Assembly: GCF_004122165.1 (NCBI RefSeq)
Contig: NZ_SBKO01000001.1
Coordinates: forward strand, 620,001-684,000
DNA: 64,000 bases
From: Flavobacterium amnicola
Lineage (GTDB): Bacteria; Bacteroidota; Bacteroidia; Flavobacteriales; Flavobacteriaceae
Direction: 5' to 3'
The notes beneath the pieces are model-generated. The model ran no database searches, was not told the origin of the DNA, and saw only the letters and a list, made by a program, of their open reading frames with translations. Made by a program: the position numbers and the translations under genes. This document shows, piece by piece, positions 49,134 through 57,542 of the stretch; the first letter of the stretch is position 1; each line of letters begins with the position of its first letter.

Positions 49134-51374
49134 CTAATTTTTAATGATTTTTTTAGTTCCCATTTTCCCTTCGGTCGTTTTTACCTGCATTATATAAATT
49201 CCGTTAGAAAGTTCTGCAATATCGATTGTGGTTCCTGAAACTGATTTTAGAGTTCTTCCTTCTAAAGAAATAATTTCAATCGATTCGATATTTTCTGCAT
49301 TGCTAACCGTTACTATACTATTACTTGGATTCGGATAGATTATAAAATCTGAAAAAGCAGTAAAATCGTTGGTTGCTAAAGCCAAATCATATTCGTAAGC
49401 GCCCATATCTACTGTTGTGTTCACAACTCTAGCATTTCCATTTAAATCATAAGACATACCTGTTACGATTAAAGTATTATTTCCTGCATCAATGGCCGGT
49501 GAACCCGATTGAAGTGTGTAATCATTATTAAGAAGTGGATTTGAATTAATACCACTTATTTGACCTCCTTGAGAAATAGTACTTTGTAACGAAGGCCCTC
49601 CCAAAGTTCCTGCAATTACAAAAGGGGTGTTGCTTCCATTTCCATAAATTATACAATTTTTAAATCGCGTGTTCGAGCCATTATCCGTTTTGATTACATT
49701 TCCTGAGACACCCACATTATTTGAAAAAGTTGAGTTGATTACATCAACATTGATTCCGTTTTGATTGCCTCCGTTGGTTGTACTGGCACTTAAATATAAA
49801 GTGGAAGCTCCTGAAGTGGAAGTATTGTTATAAAACAAACAATTCTTGATTTCACTATTGCCAACCCAGTTAAACCCATTCGCTCCACCAATTAAGATTT
49901 GCGAATTCGTACCAGAGAAATTATTTCTTACTATCGATGAATCAAAATCCAATTTAAAGCTTTGAAAGTTAACACCACTTGCATAATACGCAGCTGCCAC
50001 ACCGGTGTCGGATCCTGAATTATTTTCTAAAATACAGTTTTTGATTTTCACATAGGCATAATCACTCATCGTGTATGGATTGATGTAAATGGCTCCACCA
50101 CGAGTATGATAATATTGCGCGGAAGCTGTGCCTGTCGTAAGTGTAGGACCATTTGCATTTCCTCCAGCAATAGTAAATCCATCAATCAAAATATCTCTTA
50201 AATTACCCCTTACTGTTAGTACATGATAGGCATTTTCTTGTCTAGTGGCTTCTGTTGCATTTATGGTTGTGTTGTCATTCCCGTTAATGTCTCCACTTAA
50301 AATGGTAGTATTGTTTTTTGGATTTCTTTCACTTAATAACGTTTCATTTCCAGCAAAACCACCATATAGTTTAGTACCATATTTTAACGAGAAAGTAGAA
50401 GTTCTAGCAGTACCTGCAGGTTTATATGTGCCTGCCGCTACCCATATTTCATTTACAGATGTAGATGCAGTAATGGCGGCATCTAAACTGGTATAAGCAT
50501 CGGCCCAAGAAGTACCGTTGTTTGCTCCAGTTGCATTTGCTTTCACATAAATTGGCACATTAGGTTTGTCTTCATTGAATAAAACATCGATTTCACCAGG
50601 TGTTAATGCTCTTTCATAATAGCGAATTTGGTCAATACTATCTTGGTAATCCAAATACGACCCACTTGGACTTTTCCCGATTACCAATTGTTTGGTTGGT
50701 GTAATTGATCTAATAGTGTGCGATTCGCTAGTTAGCATTGCTGGATAATCTGTTTCGGAATCGCCAGGAATGGATACATTATCTACAAACATAGAATAAG
50801 TAAAAACTAAAGTGTAGCTTGTAAATGCCCCGCCATACACAAAAGAACTATTGGTGCTTAATGAGCAAACAATATGATGCCATTGTCCGTCATTGATTAC
50901 AGGACTAATTACTTGGCGCACACCACTATTTCCAGAAACGGATGTAGAACTCCAGCTACTTTGTCCGTTGAAATAAATTTTTCCATCTTTTAACGCTATA
51001 CTAAAACCTGCTGGATTTGTAGCGGTATTGTGTTGGTCAAAAATGTATCGTTTGGGACTTTCATTAACTGTAGTCTTTACCCAAAAACTTATGGTGTAAT
51101 TATTTACAGATGCCGCATTGGTACCTCCCGCTACAAAAGAGTCGCCATTTAGTGAAATAGCGTTATTTGCAATACTATTTCTATCTGTTATGATAGTTCT
51201 TGCTGAGCCTGTTGGGGCCAAAGTTGTAGTTCCCGCTTGTAGAGAAGGCATCACATCACTGGTTAAAGCACCATTGGTAAATTTGTAATCTTTAATCAAT
51301 CCTGCAGTTGGAATTTGCGCTTGTAATTCAAGACATGCCGGAATTAAAAGGATAAAAAGTAATAGTTTTTTCAT
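49134..51374 (-). CDS. LamG plus right-handed beta-helix surface protein with T9SS sorting domain
   Basis: The 746-residue protein has a signal peptide (1-19, ending LQAQ), a LamG-like jelly roll (about 28-270; YTISFWVKTT, WHHIVCSL, IDQIRYYERALTPGEI), a parallel beta-helix (about 275-665; VKANATGANNGTSWADAY, ILIDGFTIAGGNA, SPAIDAGNNT, of the kind called choice-of-anchor Q), and a T9SS type A domain (about 675-746). It is expected on the cell surface as an adhesin or glycan-binding protein. It is downstream of the LytTR pair (93-bp gap) and carries the same 28-bp upstream motif as the kinase gene, suggesting co-regulation. Confidence 0.87.
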   Translation of the reverse strand: MKKLLLFILLIPACLELQAQIPTAGLIKDYKFTNGALTSDVMPSLQAGTTTLAPTGSARTIITDRNSIANNAISLNGDSFVAGGTNAASVNNYTISFWVKTTVNESPKRYIFDQHNTATNPAGFSIALKDGKIYFNGQSSWSSTSVSGNSGVRQVISPVINDGQWHHIVCSLSTNSSFVYGGAFTSYTLVFTYSMFVDNVSIPGDSETDYPAMLTSESHTIRSITPTKQLVIGKSPSGSYLDYQDSIDQIRYYERALTPGEIDVLFNEDKPNVPIYVKANATGANNGTSWADAYTSLDAAITASTSVNEIWVAAGTYKPAGTARTSTFSLKYGTKLYGGFAGNETLLSERNPKNNTTILSGDINGNDNTTINATEATRQENAYHVLTVRGNLRDILIDGFTIAGGNANGPTLTTGTASAQYYHTRGGAIYINPYTMSDYAYVKIKNCILENNSGSDTGVAAAYYASGVNFQSFKLDFDSSIVRNNFSGTNSQILIGGANGFNWVGNSEIKNCLFYNNTSTSGASTLYLSASTTNGGNQNGINVDVINSTFSNNVGVSGNVIKTDNGSNTRFKNCIIYGNGSNTPFVIAGTLGGPSLQSTISQGGQISGINSNPLLNNDYTLQSGSPAIDAGNNTLIVTGMSYDLNGNARVVNTTVDMGAYEYDLALATNDFTAFSDFIIYPNPSNSIVTVSNAENIESIEIISLEGRTLKSVSGTTIDIAELSNGIYIMQVKTTEGKMGTKKIIKN

Positions 51375-51439
51375 AAGACAAGGATGTTTGTTTGAGGCAA
51401 ATCTCCTACTTATAGAATACAGGCTACAGTACTTTTTTC

Positions 51440-51467
51440 TGAAATGCTTGTATTTTTTTCTAAACCG
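51440..51467 (-). promoter_or_regulatory. Motif shared with the sensor kinase upstream region (copy 1)
   Basis: On the minus strand the 28 bp begin CGGTTTAGAAAAAAA and end CAAGCATTTCA. They match copy 2 (55227-55255) except for one gap and about three substitutions. It lies about 65-93 bp before the LamG/beta-helix start. Confidence 0.6.
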
Positions 51468-52220
51468 TTAAAACATAGATTGTATTAAGGCTAAAAATTC
51501 GTCTTTTTTTTCTTTAGCCACTGGAATGGTTTTGTTATTTTCCATGATAATATGATAACCGTCTTTTTTGGAAAGCTCCTTCATGAATTTTAAATTAATC
51601 AAATAGGAACGATGTGGTTTATAGAAAATAGGTTTGTTTTCCAGCTGTTCCACAAAATGTTTCAAAGGTTTGCATATTAATTGTGTCGAATTGTCTTGCA
51701 TAAATACTTTGGTATACATACCATCGGCTTCAAAAGCAATAATATCATCGTGAGAGACAAACAAAACGCCTTTCGGAACTTCCAAAACCATTTTATTTAA
51801 AGACAATTGATTGAACACCTTTTTAAGATCGTCTAATTTATGACTAATATTGCCTTTTTGAATATTCTGTTTGGCTTTTTCAACAGCGCTTTTAAATTCT
51901 GAAATATCTATGGGTTTTAACAAATAATCCACCGCAGAAAGTTTAAACGCTTGTACGGCATATTCGTTATACGCGGTGATAAAAATCAATTGAAAATTCA
52001 ATTCATTAGGCGCTAAAAATTCGGCAATTTGCAATCCAGAATGATTGGGCATTTCAATATCCAAAAAGACAATGTCGGGTTGTATTTCTTTTATGAGTTG
52101 GCAACCGGAAACTAAATCTTCGGCTTCATAAATCGTAAAGGTATCGTTGTACTCTTCATTTAATAATGCAGCGATTAGTTTTCTGGCTTTGTTCTCGTCG
52201 TCTATGATTACCACTTTCAT
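51468..52220 (-). CDS. LytTR family response regulator
   Basis: The 250-residue DNA-binding regulator has a receiver domain (1-120; acidic pocket DDE at 7-9, phospho-acceptor D54, K102 in LLKPIDI) and a LytTR domain (about 145-247; ISHDDIIAFEADGMYTKVF-like stretch, then KPHRSYLINLKFM). LytTR domains bind paired short repeats by beta strands. It is 1 bp after the sensor kinase gene, so the two form a classic pair of the LytS/LytTR kind. Likely targets are its own operon and the next gene, which share an upstream motif. Confidence 0.93.
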   Translation of the reverse strand: MKVVIIDDENKARKLIAALLNEEYNDTFTIYEAEDLVSGCQLIKEIQPDIVFLDIEMPNHSGLQIAEFLAPNELNFQLIFITAYNEYAVQAFKLSAVDYLLKPIDISEFKSAVEKAKQNIQKGNISHKLDDLKKVFNQLSLNKMVLEVPKGVLFVSHDDIIAFEADGMYTKVFMQDNSTQLICKPLKHFVEQLENKPIFYKPHRSYLINLKFMKELSKKDGYHIIMENNKTIPVAKEKKDEFLALIQSMF

Positions 52221-52221
52221 C

Positions 52222-55179
52222 TTACAATGGAATGTTTATAATTATTTTAGTTCCCGTAGCAGTCTGATTTTCGTCAACCAAGTCTTGGGTACTTACACTT
52301 ATTTTTTTGGTTCTCGTTTTGTTGATCAATTCCACTCTTTTTTGATTGGCGGAAGTGGCAAACGATTTATGGTATTCTCTTCTATTTTTATTGATTTCTG
52401 CCGATGCTTGGCGACCCACTCCGTTGTCTTCCACGACACAAATAAGTTCATTTTTATGGGTATTCTGCGTAAAAGAAATACTTACATTTCGATTCTCCTT
52501 TTTGTGTAATAATCCGTGTTTTATGGCATTCTCTACATACGGTTGAATAAATAATGAAGGTACTTTTGTGGTTTTGGCATTGATATTTTCTTCTTTGTAA
52601 ATCGTAAAATTTAAAGTGTCTTCAAAACGATCTTTTTCTAATTCAAGATAAAATTGAAGCGCTTTTATTTCTTCTTCCAAAAGGACTTCACTTTCGCGAC
52701 TATGCTCCAAATACAACCGAATGAGTTTCGAAAACTTTACCAAATACACGCTTGCATTGGCTTTTTCATTGGTCACAATATATTCTTGAATAGAATTTAA
52801 AGCATTAAAAATAAAATGCGGATTCATTTGGGAACGCAAATTTTCCAACTGATAAAAAATTAGCTCTTTATCGACCTGTGCTTTTTCCAACAGAATCGTC
52901 TTTTCGTTTTCAAGTCTTGTGAATCTTCTTTTAAAATACATCCAAAAACCAACTAAAACGACCAATGATGAAACTACGTAAAACCACCACGTTTGCCAAA
53001 ACGGCTTTTGAATCGTAAAGGTTAATCGAATGGGTTGGGAAGAGATGCCGTTCAAGTATTTTGCTTTGACTTCAAACACATAATTCCCTGGGGGCAGACT
53101 TGAAAATCGCACAAAATCGATTCCGTTTTCAAGGACTGACCATTTATCATCAAAACCATGTAATCGATACACGTAGTTACTATTTTCCGACGATTTAAAT
53201 CCGTTTACATTAAAAGCAATTTTAATAGCATTTTTATCATAGGCTAAGTTATAATTGGAAAGAAGCGCTACCGATTTGTCCTGTATCGTAAAATCGGTAA
53301 AGTATATCGTGGGTGCTACATTTTTTTTAAAACAGGCTTTTGTATCGATTATAAAAAGTCCTTTGTTTGACGAAAGATAGAGCTGGTCCTTTATGATCTC
53401 GATATCCGTAATATCATAGTTATCAAAACCATCAATAGCACTAATGTTTTGAAATGTTTTTGTACTGGTGTTGTATTTCTGAATGCCTTTATCGGAACTA
53501 ATCCATAAGTCGTTTTCATCACTTTTCAATTTTCCTGTCTGATTCGACAATAATCCATTTGACCTATTTAAATTGATGAAGGCCTTATTATTTTTAATCC
53601 CAATAATTCCGTTTTCAAATGTCGAAACCCAAAGGATTTGATCTTTGGTTTGCGCCATATCGATGGCAAAAATAGATTGGCCATTAAACGTAATGACCAA
53701 TTCTTTTTCCGTTTTATCAAAGCAAATTAAATCATCTACAAACCCAACGTATTTGTTTTTGGTATTAGCATCGATAAAACACGTGTAAGCGCGTTTCATT
53801 CGTAGGTTTTGGGTTGGAAAAGTCACTTCTCCAGTTTTAAAAACAGGTGACTTTGTGGTTACAATCGCACTTTCATTATAATTTCGAAATGGACTGGCAG
53901 TGCTATTAGCTCTATCAAAACCAGTGTTTAATAAAATGCCGGATTCGTCATAAAACAAATCTTTTGAAGCTATAAACGAGTTACATTTTTGTATGGTTGC
54001 TTCAGATAAGTTCCAAATAAAGGAATTGTTTTTTTGACTAATAAACAATAGTTTTTTTCTTGGTTCATACACCAACGCAGAAATTTCATCTTCGGTGGGA
54101 AGCGGAAAAGTAGACAACGAATTATTGACCGTATTTAAAATTCCAATAACCCCTTTTATTGTGGAAAAGAAAACATAATTATTGACTGTTTTTAAATTTT
54201 TGATTAAACCAAAGTCTTTATTGATTTCTAGTTTCTGAATCGCAATGTTAGGCAATACAAATACCCCGTTATTGGTTGTCGTAATCCAATAATTATTATT
54301 ACTATCTTTAATGACTTTACTACACGTTTCTTCTTTTAAATAATGGTGCTGAATCGTAAAAACTGTATCAATGAGCGTCGCTACATATACTCCTTCATTC
54401 GTGCAAAACCAAAAATGGTTGTCGATGAAAAGTGTTCTAATTATGGGTGTATTAGCTAATTCTGTAGGCACTTTAATTTCTTGAAAGGAGCCCTTCTTTT
54501 TCAAATAAAAATGCTGCTGCTCTTCAAACAAAGAACTGTAAAAAAGACAATCGTTAAACGCTAAAAAGGTGTTGTTTTTTGGAAGGCTTCTGTCTTTTTT
54601 AAATGTAAATTCATTGACAATGGCATTGTTTTCAATTTTTTTGATTGAATTTAACAACGCGAAAAATAAGGTTTCCTTTTGCTTTACAGGAGATCCATAA
54701 TAAAAACTTGCATTGGAAGTGTCTTTGAGTAAAGTTTTTTGCTTGGTTTGTAGGTTGATTTTGTAGACCCCTTTTTCAAAAAACACAAAAAGAAAGTTAT
54801 GATGCACCAAGAACTCCGGAAGTTGTCCTTTTAAATCATCTTTCAAATCGATAAATAATTCCAGTTTGTTTTTCGAAACATAAAAAAATTGTCCCGAAAT
54901 ATTATTACACCAAATTTTGTTATTCTCGTCTTGAAAAAGCCCAAATACCGAAAGACCTCTTTTTTTAGGATGGGAATAGTTTATGAAATGTTTTCCATTA
55001 TATCGAAATAATCCTTTATCGGCAGCCAACCAAATGATTCCGTCTTTGGCTTCTAGAATGTCATAAAATTCATTATCCGGAAGCTGGTCCTTTTCGGTTA
55101 ATTGAATAGCAATGGGTTGCTGAGAATGAGCGACTCCAGCAAACAAAAAAAGAAATAGTAAAAATAATTTTCTCTTCAT
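52222..55179 (-). CDS. Sensor histidine kinase with Reg_prop propeller, Y_Y_Y and LytS-type kinase domains
   Basis: The 985-residue sensor has a signal peptide (1-19), a periplasmic beta-propeller (about 25-620, with Reg_prop-like repeats such as DGIIWLAADKGLFRYNGKHF), a Y_Y_Y domain (about 650-724; SSLPPGNYVFEVKAKY), one membrane helix (730-749) and a LytS-type His_kinase domain with phospho-accepting H788 in QMNPHFIFNALNS. The ATPase domain includes ENAIKHGL and EDNGVG. Such sensors commonly read polysaccharide fragments, but this one lacks nearby SusCD genes. It phosphorylates the LytTR regulator 1 bp downstream. Confidence 0.9.
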   Translation of the reverse strand: MKRKLFLLFLFLFAGVAHSQQPIAIQLTEKDQLPDNEFYDILEAKDGIIWLAADKGLFRYNGKHFINYSHPKKRGLSVFGLFQDENNKIWCNNISGQFFYVSKNKLELFIDLKDDLKGQLPEFLVHHNFLFVFFEKGVYKINLQTKQKTLLKDTSNASFYYGSPVKQKETLFFALLNSIKKIENNAIVNEFTFKKDRSLPKNNTFLAFNDCLFYSSLFEEQQHFYLKKKGSFQEIKVPTELANTPIIRTLFIDNHFWFCTNEGVYVATLIDTVFTIQHHYLKEETCSKVIKDSNNNYWITTTNNGVFVLPNIAIQKLEINKDFGLIKNLKTVNNYVFFSTIKGVIGILNTVNNSLSTFPLPTEDEISALVYEPRKKLLFISQKNNSFIWNLSEATIQKCNSFIASKDLFYDESGILLNTGFDRANSTASPFRNYNESAIVTTKSPVFKTGEVTFPTQNLRMKRAYTCFIDANTKNKYVGFVDDLICFDKTEKELVITFNGQSIFAIDMAQTKDQILWVSTFENGIIGIKNNKAFINLNRSNGLLSNQTGKLKSDENDLWISSDKGIQKYNTSTKTFQNISAIDGFDNYDITDIEIIKDQLYLSSNKGLFIIDTKACFKKNVAPTIYFTDFTIQDKSVALLSNYNLAYDKNAIKIAFNVNGFKSSENSNYVYRLHGFDDKWSVLENGIDFVRFSSLPPGNYVFEVKAKYLNGISSQPIRLTFTIQKPFWQTWWFYVVSSLVVLVGFWMYFKRRFTRLENEKTILLEKAQVDKELIFYQLENLRSQMNPHFIFNALNSIQEYIVTNEKANASVYLVKFSKLIRLYLEHSRESEVLLEEEIKALQFYLELEKDRFEDTLNFTIYKEENINAKTTKVPSLFIQPYVENAIKHGLLHKKENRNVSISFTQNTHKNELICVVEDNGVGRQASAEINKNRREYHKSFATSANQKRVELINKTRTKKISVSTQDLVDENQTATGTKIIINIPL

Positions 55180-55226
55180 TTAGGGTAAAATTAAGAGAAA
55201 CCCACTTACTATTTCTTTATTATTGT

Positions 55227-55255
55227 TGAAAAGCTTGATTTTTTTTCTAAAACCG
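55227..55255 (-). promoter_or_regulatory. Motif shared with the LamG/beta-helix upstream region (copy 2)
   Basis: On the minus strand the 29 bp begin CGGTTTTAGAAAAAAAA and end CAAGCTTTTCA, matching copy 1 (51440-51467). It lies about 48-76 bp before the sensor kinase ATG and just past the purD stop codon. Confidence 0.6.
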
Positions 55256-55259
55256 ACTT

Positions 55260-56549
55260 TTAAGCCTTAACTAACGAAGCTAAATCCTTGCCAATGTCTT
55301 TTCTGAAATACATCTGGTCAAACTGAATTTTAGCTATACTTTCGTATGATTTTTGTACAGCTTCTTGGAAATCATTCCCGTACGACGTAATCGCTAGTAC
55401 ACGCCCTCCATTGGTGACAATTGCTCCGTTTTCTTCTTTGGTTCCGGCATGAAAAACAATCGAATCGGTCACCTTTTCGATACCCGAAATCACTTTACCT
55501 TTTTCATAGTCTTCAGGATATCCACCCGAAGCGATAATGATGGTAGTAGCACTTCTTTCGTCAATTTCTAAAGTCACCTCATCCAGTTTTTGAGCGCCGA
55601 CCGCTTGAAATAATTCCACCAAATCCGATTTCACTCTTGGCATGACTACTTCTGTTTCGGGATCACCCATGCGGACATTGTATTCAATGACCATCGGTTC
55701 GCCTTTCACATTGATTAAACCAATAAAAACGAATCCTTTGTATTCAATTCCGTCTTTTTGCAAGCCTTCCACGGTAGGCTTCACAATTCGGGTTTCTATT
55801 TTTTCCATCAAAACTGCATCGGCAAACGGCACGGGTGACACAGCACCCATTCCACCCGTATTCAGTCCAGTATCTCCATCTCCAATTCGTTTGTAATCTT
55901 TGGCCGTTGGTAAAATTTTATACGATTTTCCATCAGTTAAAACGAAACAACTCAATTCTATTCCGTCTAGAAACTCTTCAATGACCACTTTGGAAGAAGC
56001 TTCCCCAAATTTTGCATCCACCAACATGTTTCTAAGTTCTTGTTGTGCTTCGGCCAAATCCTGTAAAATTAAAACTCCCTTTCCGGCTGCTAATCCGTCT
56101 GCTTTTAAAACATAAGGAGGTTGAAGTGTCGTTAAAAATGCACATCCCGCTTCTACTGTTTCTTTCGTAAAACTATCGTACGCAGCTGTTGGAATGTTAT
56201 GTTTGACCAAAAATTCTTTGGCAAATTCTTTACTTCCTTCCAATTGTGCGCCCACTTTTGAGGGCCCAATTACAGGGATGGTATTGATCTCGGAATCCTT
56301 TTTGAAGTAATCATAAATACCATGAACTAAAGGATCTTCTGGTCCTACCACTACCATAGAAACGTTGTTCTCTAGCACAAATGATTTGATCGATGCAAAA
56401 TCAAGAATATTAAGGTTAACATTGGTGGCGATGGTTGCAGTTCCTGCATTTCCGGGTGCCACAAAAAGTTGTTGGCATCTATCACTTTGCAGCATTTTCC
56501 AAGCCAAAGCGTGTTCTCTTCCTCCTGAACCTAAAAGTAAAATTGTCAT
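55260..56549 (-). CDS. purD: Phosphoribosylamine--glycine ligase
   Basis: The 429-residue enzyme makes glycinamide ribonucleotide from phosphoribosylamine, glycine and ATP in purine synthesis. MTILLLGSGGREHALAWKM is the typical N-terminus, and ATP-grasp motifs such as PPYVLKADGLAAGKGVLI and GFVFIGLI followed by EYNVRMGDPETEVV are present. I start at ATG 56547-56549, because the open frame to 56681 covers the promoter and a non-conserved tail. A good promoter lies at 56578-56608. It is monocistronic. Confidence 0.96.
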   Translation of the reverse strand: MTILLLGSGGREHALAWKMLQSDRCQQLFVAPGNAGTATIATNVNLNILDFASIKSFVLENNVSMVVVGPEDPLVHGIYDYFKKDSEINTIPVIGPSKVGAQLEGSKEFAKEFLVKHNIPTAAYDSFTKETVEAGCAFLTTLQPPYVLKADGLAAGKGVLILQDLAEAQQELRNMLVDAKFGEASSKVVIEEFLDGIELSCFVLTDGKSYKILPTAKDYKRIGDGDTGLNTGGMGAVSPVPFADAVLMEKIETRIVKPTVEGLQKDGIEYKGFVFIGLINVKGEPMVIEYNVRMGDPETEVVMPRVKSDLVELFQAVGAQKLDEVTLEIDERSATTIIIASGGYPEDYEKGKVISGIEKVTDSIVFHAGTKEENGAIVTNGGRVLAITSYGNDFQEAVQKSYESIAKIQFDQMYFRKDIGKDLASLVKA

Positions 56550-56577
56550 GGTGTTGTGTTGTTGTTGTTTTGTGGTG

Positions 56578-56608
56578 CAAAAATAACTTGTTTTGCGGTT
56601 TACCAAAA
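56578..56608 (-). promoter_or_regulatory. Promoter of purD
   Basis: On the minus strand TTTTGG (56603-56608) is followed about 18 bp later by TATTTTTG (56578-56585), fitting the Bacteroidetes consensus. The ATG is 28 bp downstream. Confidence 0.65.
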
Positions 56609-56650
56609 GAGATTCGGTAAAAATTAGTGAGAACGTGACGTATGTTTTGT

Positions 56651-56658
56651 TATTTTTG
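56651..56658 (+). promoter_or_regulatory. -7 box of the methyltransferase-CapK pair
   Basis: TATTTTTG matches TAnnTTTG and lies 14 bp before the ATG at 56673, giving a very short leader. Confidence 0.45.
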
Positions 56659-56672
56659 GTAAAAATAAGTGT

Positions 56673-57542
56673 ATGAATCATAAAATAAAGACGTCAATCT
56701 TTAAATTTTTGAGTGTTTTGCCGGCTAATGCGGGAATGCATCTGTATCATTTTCTCCAGAATTTTTCTGAAAATAAAAACCTATCTGTAAAAATAAAAAG
56801 CAGTGAGGAAACTTTTACGACCTTCATTCAAATTTGCGAAAAATTAAACATACAAATTAAAGACCGTTCTGTTATTGAAATTGGTTCGGGTTGGTTGCCT
56901 ATTATGCCTTATTTTTTTCTGTATAAAGGCAAAACCAAAAATGTATTCACGTATGATTTGAATACCCATTATCAGAAAAAATCGATTGAACACTTTAACT
57001 CCGTGTTTTCAACTGAATTCAATCAAACAATCGTTCCTGTAAAAAACAATGCCTATAGTCTTCCGGAAGGCGTACATTATTTTCCCTCACAAAATATTAT
57101 AAAGGCTGATATTCCTAAGGTTGATATCATTTTTTCTAGATTTGTTTTGGAACATGTGACACCCGAAGACATTTTGGAGATGCACCAAAAATTCAAATCC
57201 TCTCTTGAAAAAGGATCATATATCGTGCATTTTATTTCTCCAAGCGATCATCGCGCTTACACCGACAGGTCTTTATCCTTACAAGATTTTTTAAAATACA
57301 GTCCAAAAGAATGGGATGCTATTCAAACCAAATTTGATTACCACAACCGATTGCGATTACCGCAATATCTCGACATTTTTAAATCCTTAGGATATGAAAT
57401 TGTTTATCTTACTTCCGATTCCACAAAAGAAGGAACACCTAATTTCGACTTGTTCAAAAAACTGAATATTCACGACGATTATAAAAACTATTCCGATCAA
57501 GAATTAACGGCCGGAAATATTAATATTGTTTTAAAAGTATAA
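56673..57542 (+). CDS. SAM-dependent methyltransferase domain protein
   Basis: The 289-residue protein has a class I methyltransferase core: motif I is VIEIGSGWLPIMPYFFLYKG (about 67-86), with a post-motif acidic residue at YDLN, and a DIIFSRFVLEHVTPEDILEM stretch typical of small-molecule or sugar methyltransferases. The start, at MNHKIKTSIFKFLSVLPAN, looks like a membrane-peripheral helix. The substrate is unknown. It overlaps the next gene by one base (TAATG), so it works with the CapK-like protein, probably in surface-polysaccharide modification. Confidence 0.75.
   Translation: MNHKIKTSIFKFLSVLPANAGMHLYHFLQNFSENKNLSVKIKSSEETFTTFIQICEKLNIQIKDRSVIEIGSGWLPIMPYFFLYKGKTKNVFTYDLNTHYQKKSIEHFNSVFSTEFNQTIVPVKNNAYSLPEGVHYFPSQNIIKADIPKVDIIFSRFVLEHVTPEDILEMHQKFKSSLEKGSYIVHFISPSDHRAYTDRSLSLQDFLKYSPKEWDAIQTKFDYHNRLRLPQYLDIFKSLGYEIVYLTSDSTKEGTPNFDLFKKLNIHDDYKNYSDQELTAGNINIVLKV

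Noticed and set aside
52222..55179. Polysaccharide utilisation locus around the Reg_prop sensor
   Set aside because: No SusC, SusD, glycoside hydrolase or lyase genes are found within the surrounding 10 kb.
56550..56672. Purine riboswitch before purD
   Set aside because: The leader is about 20 nt and repetitive (TTG/CAA repeats), with no room for an aptamer.
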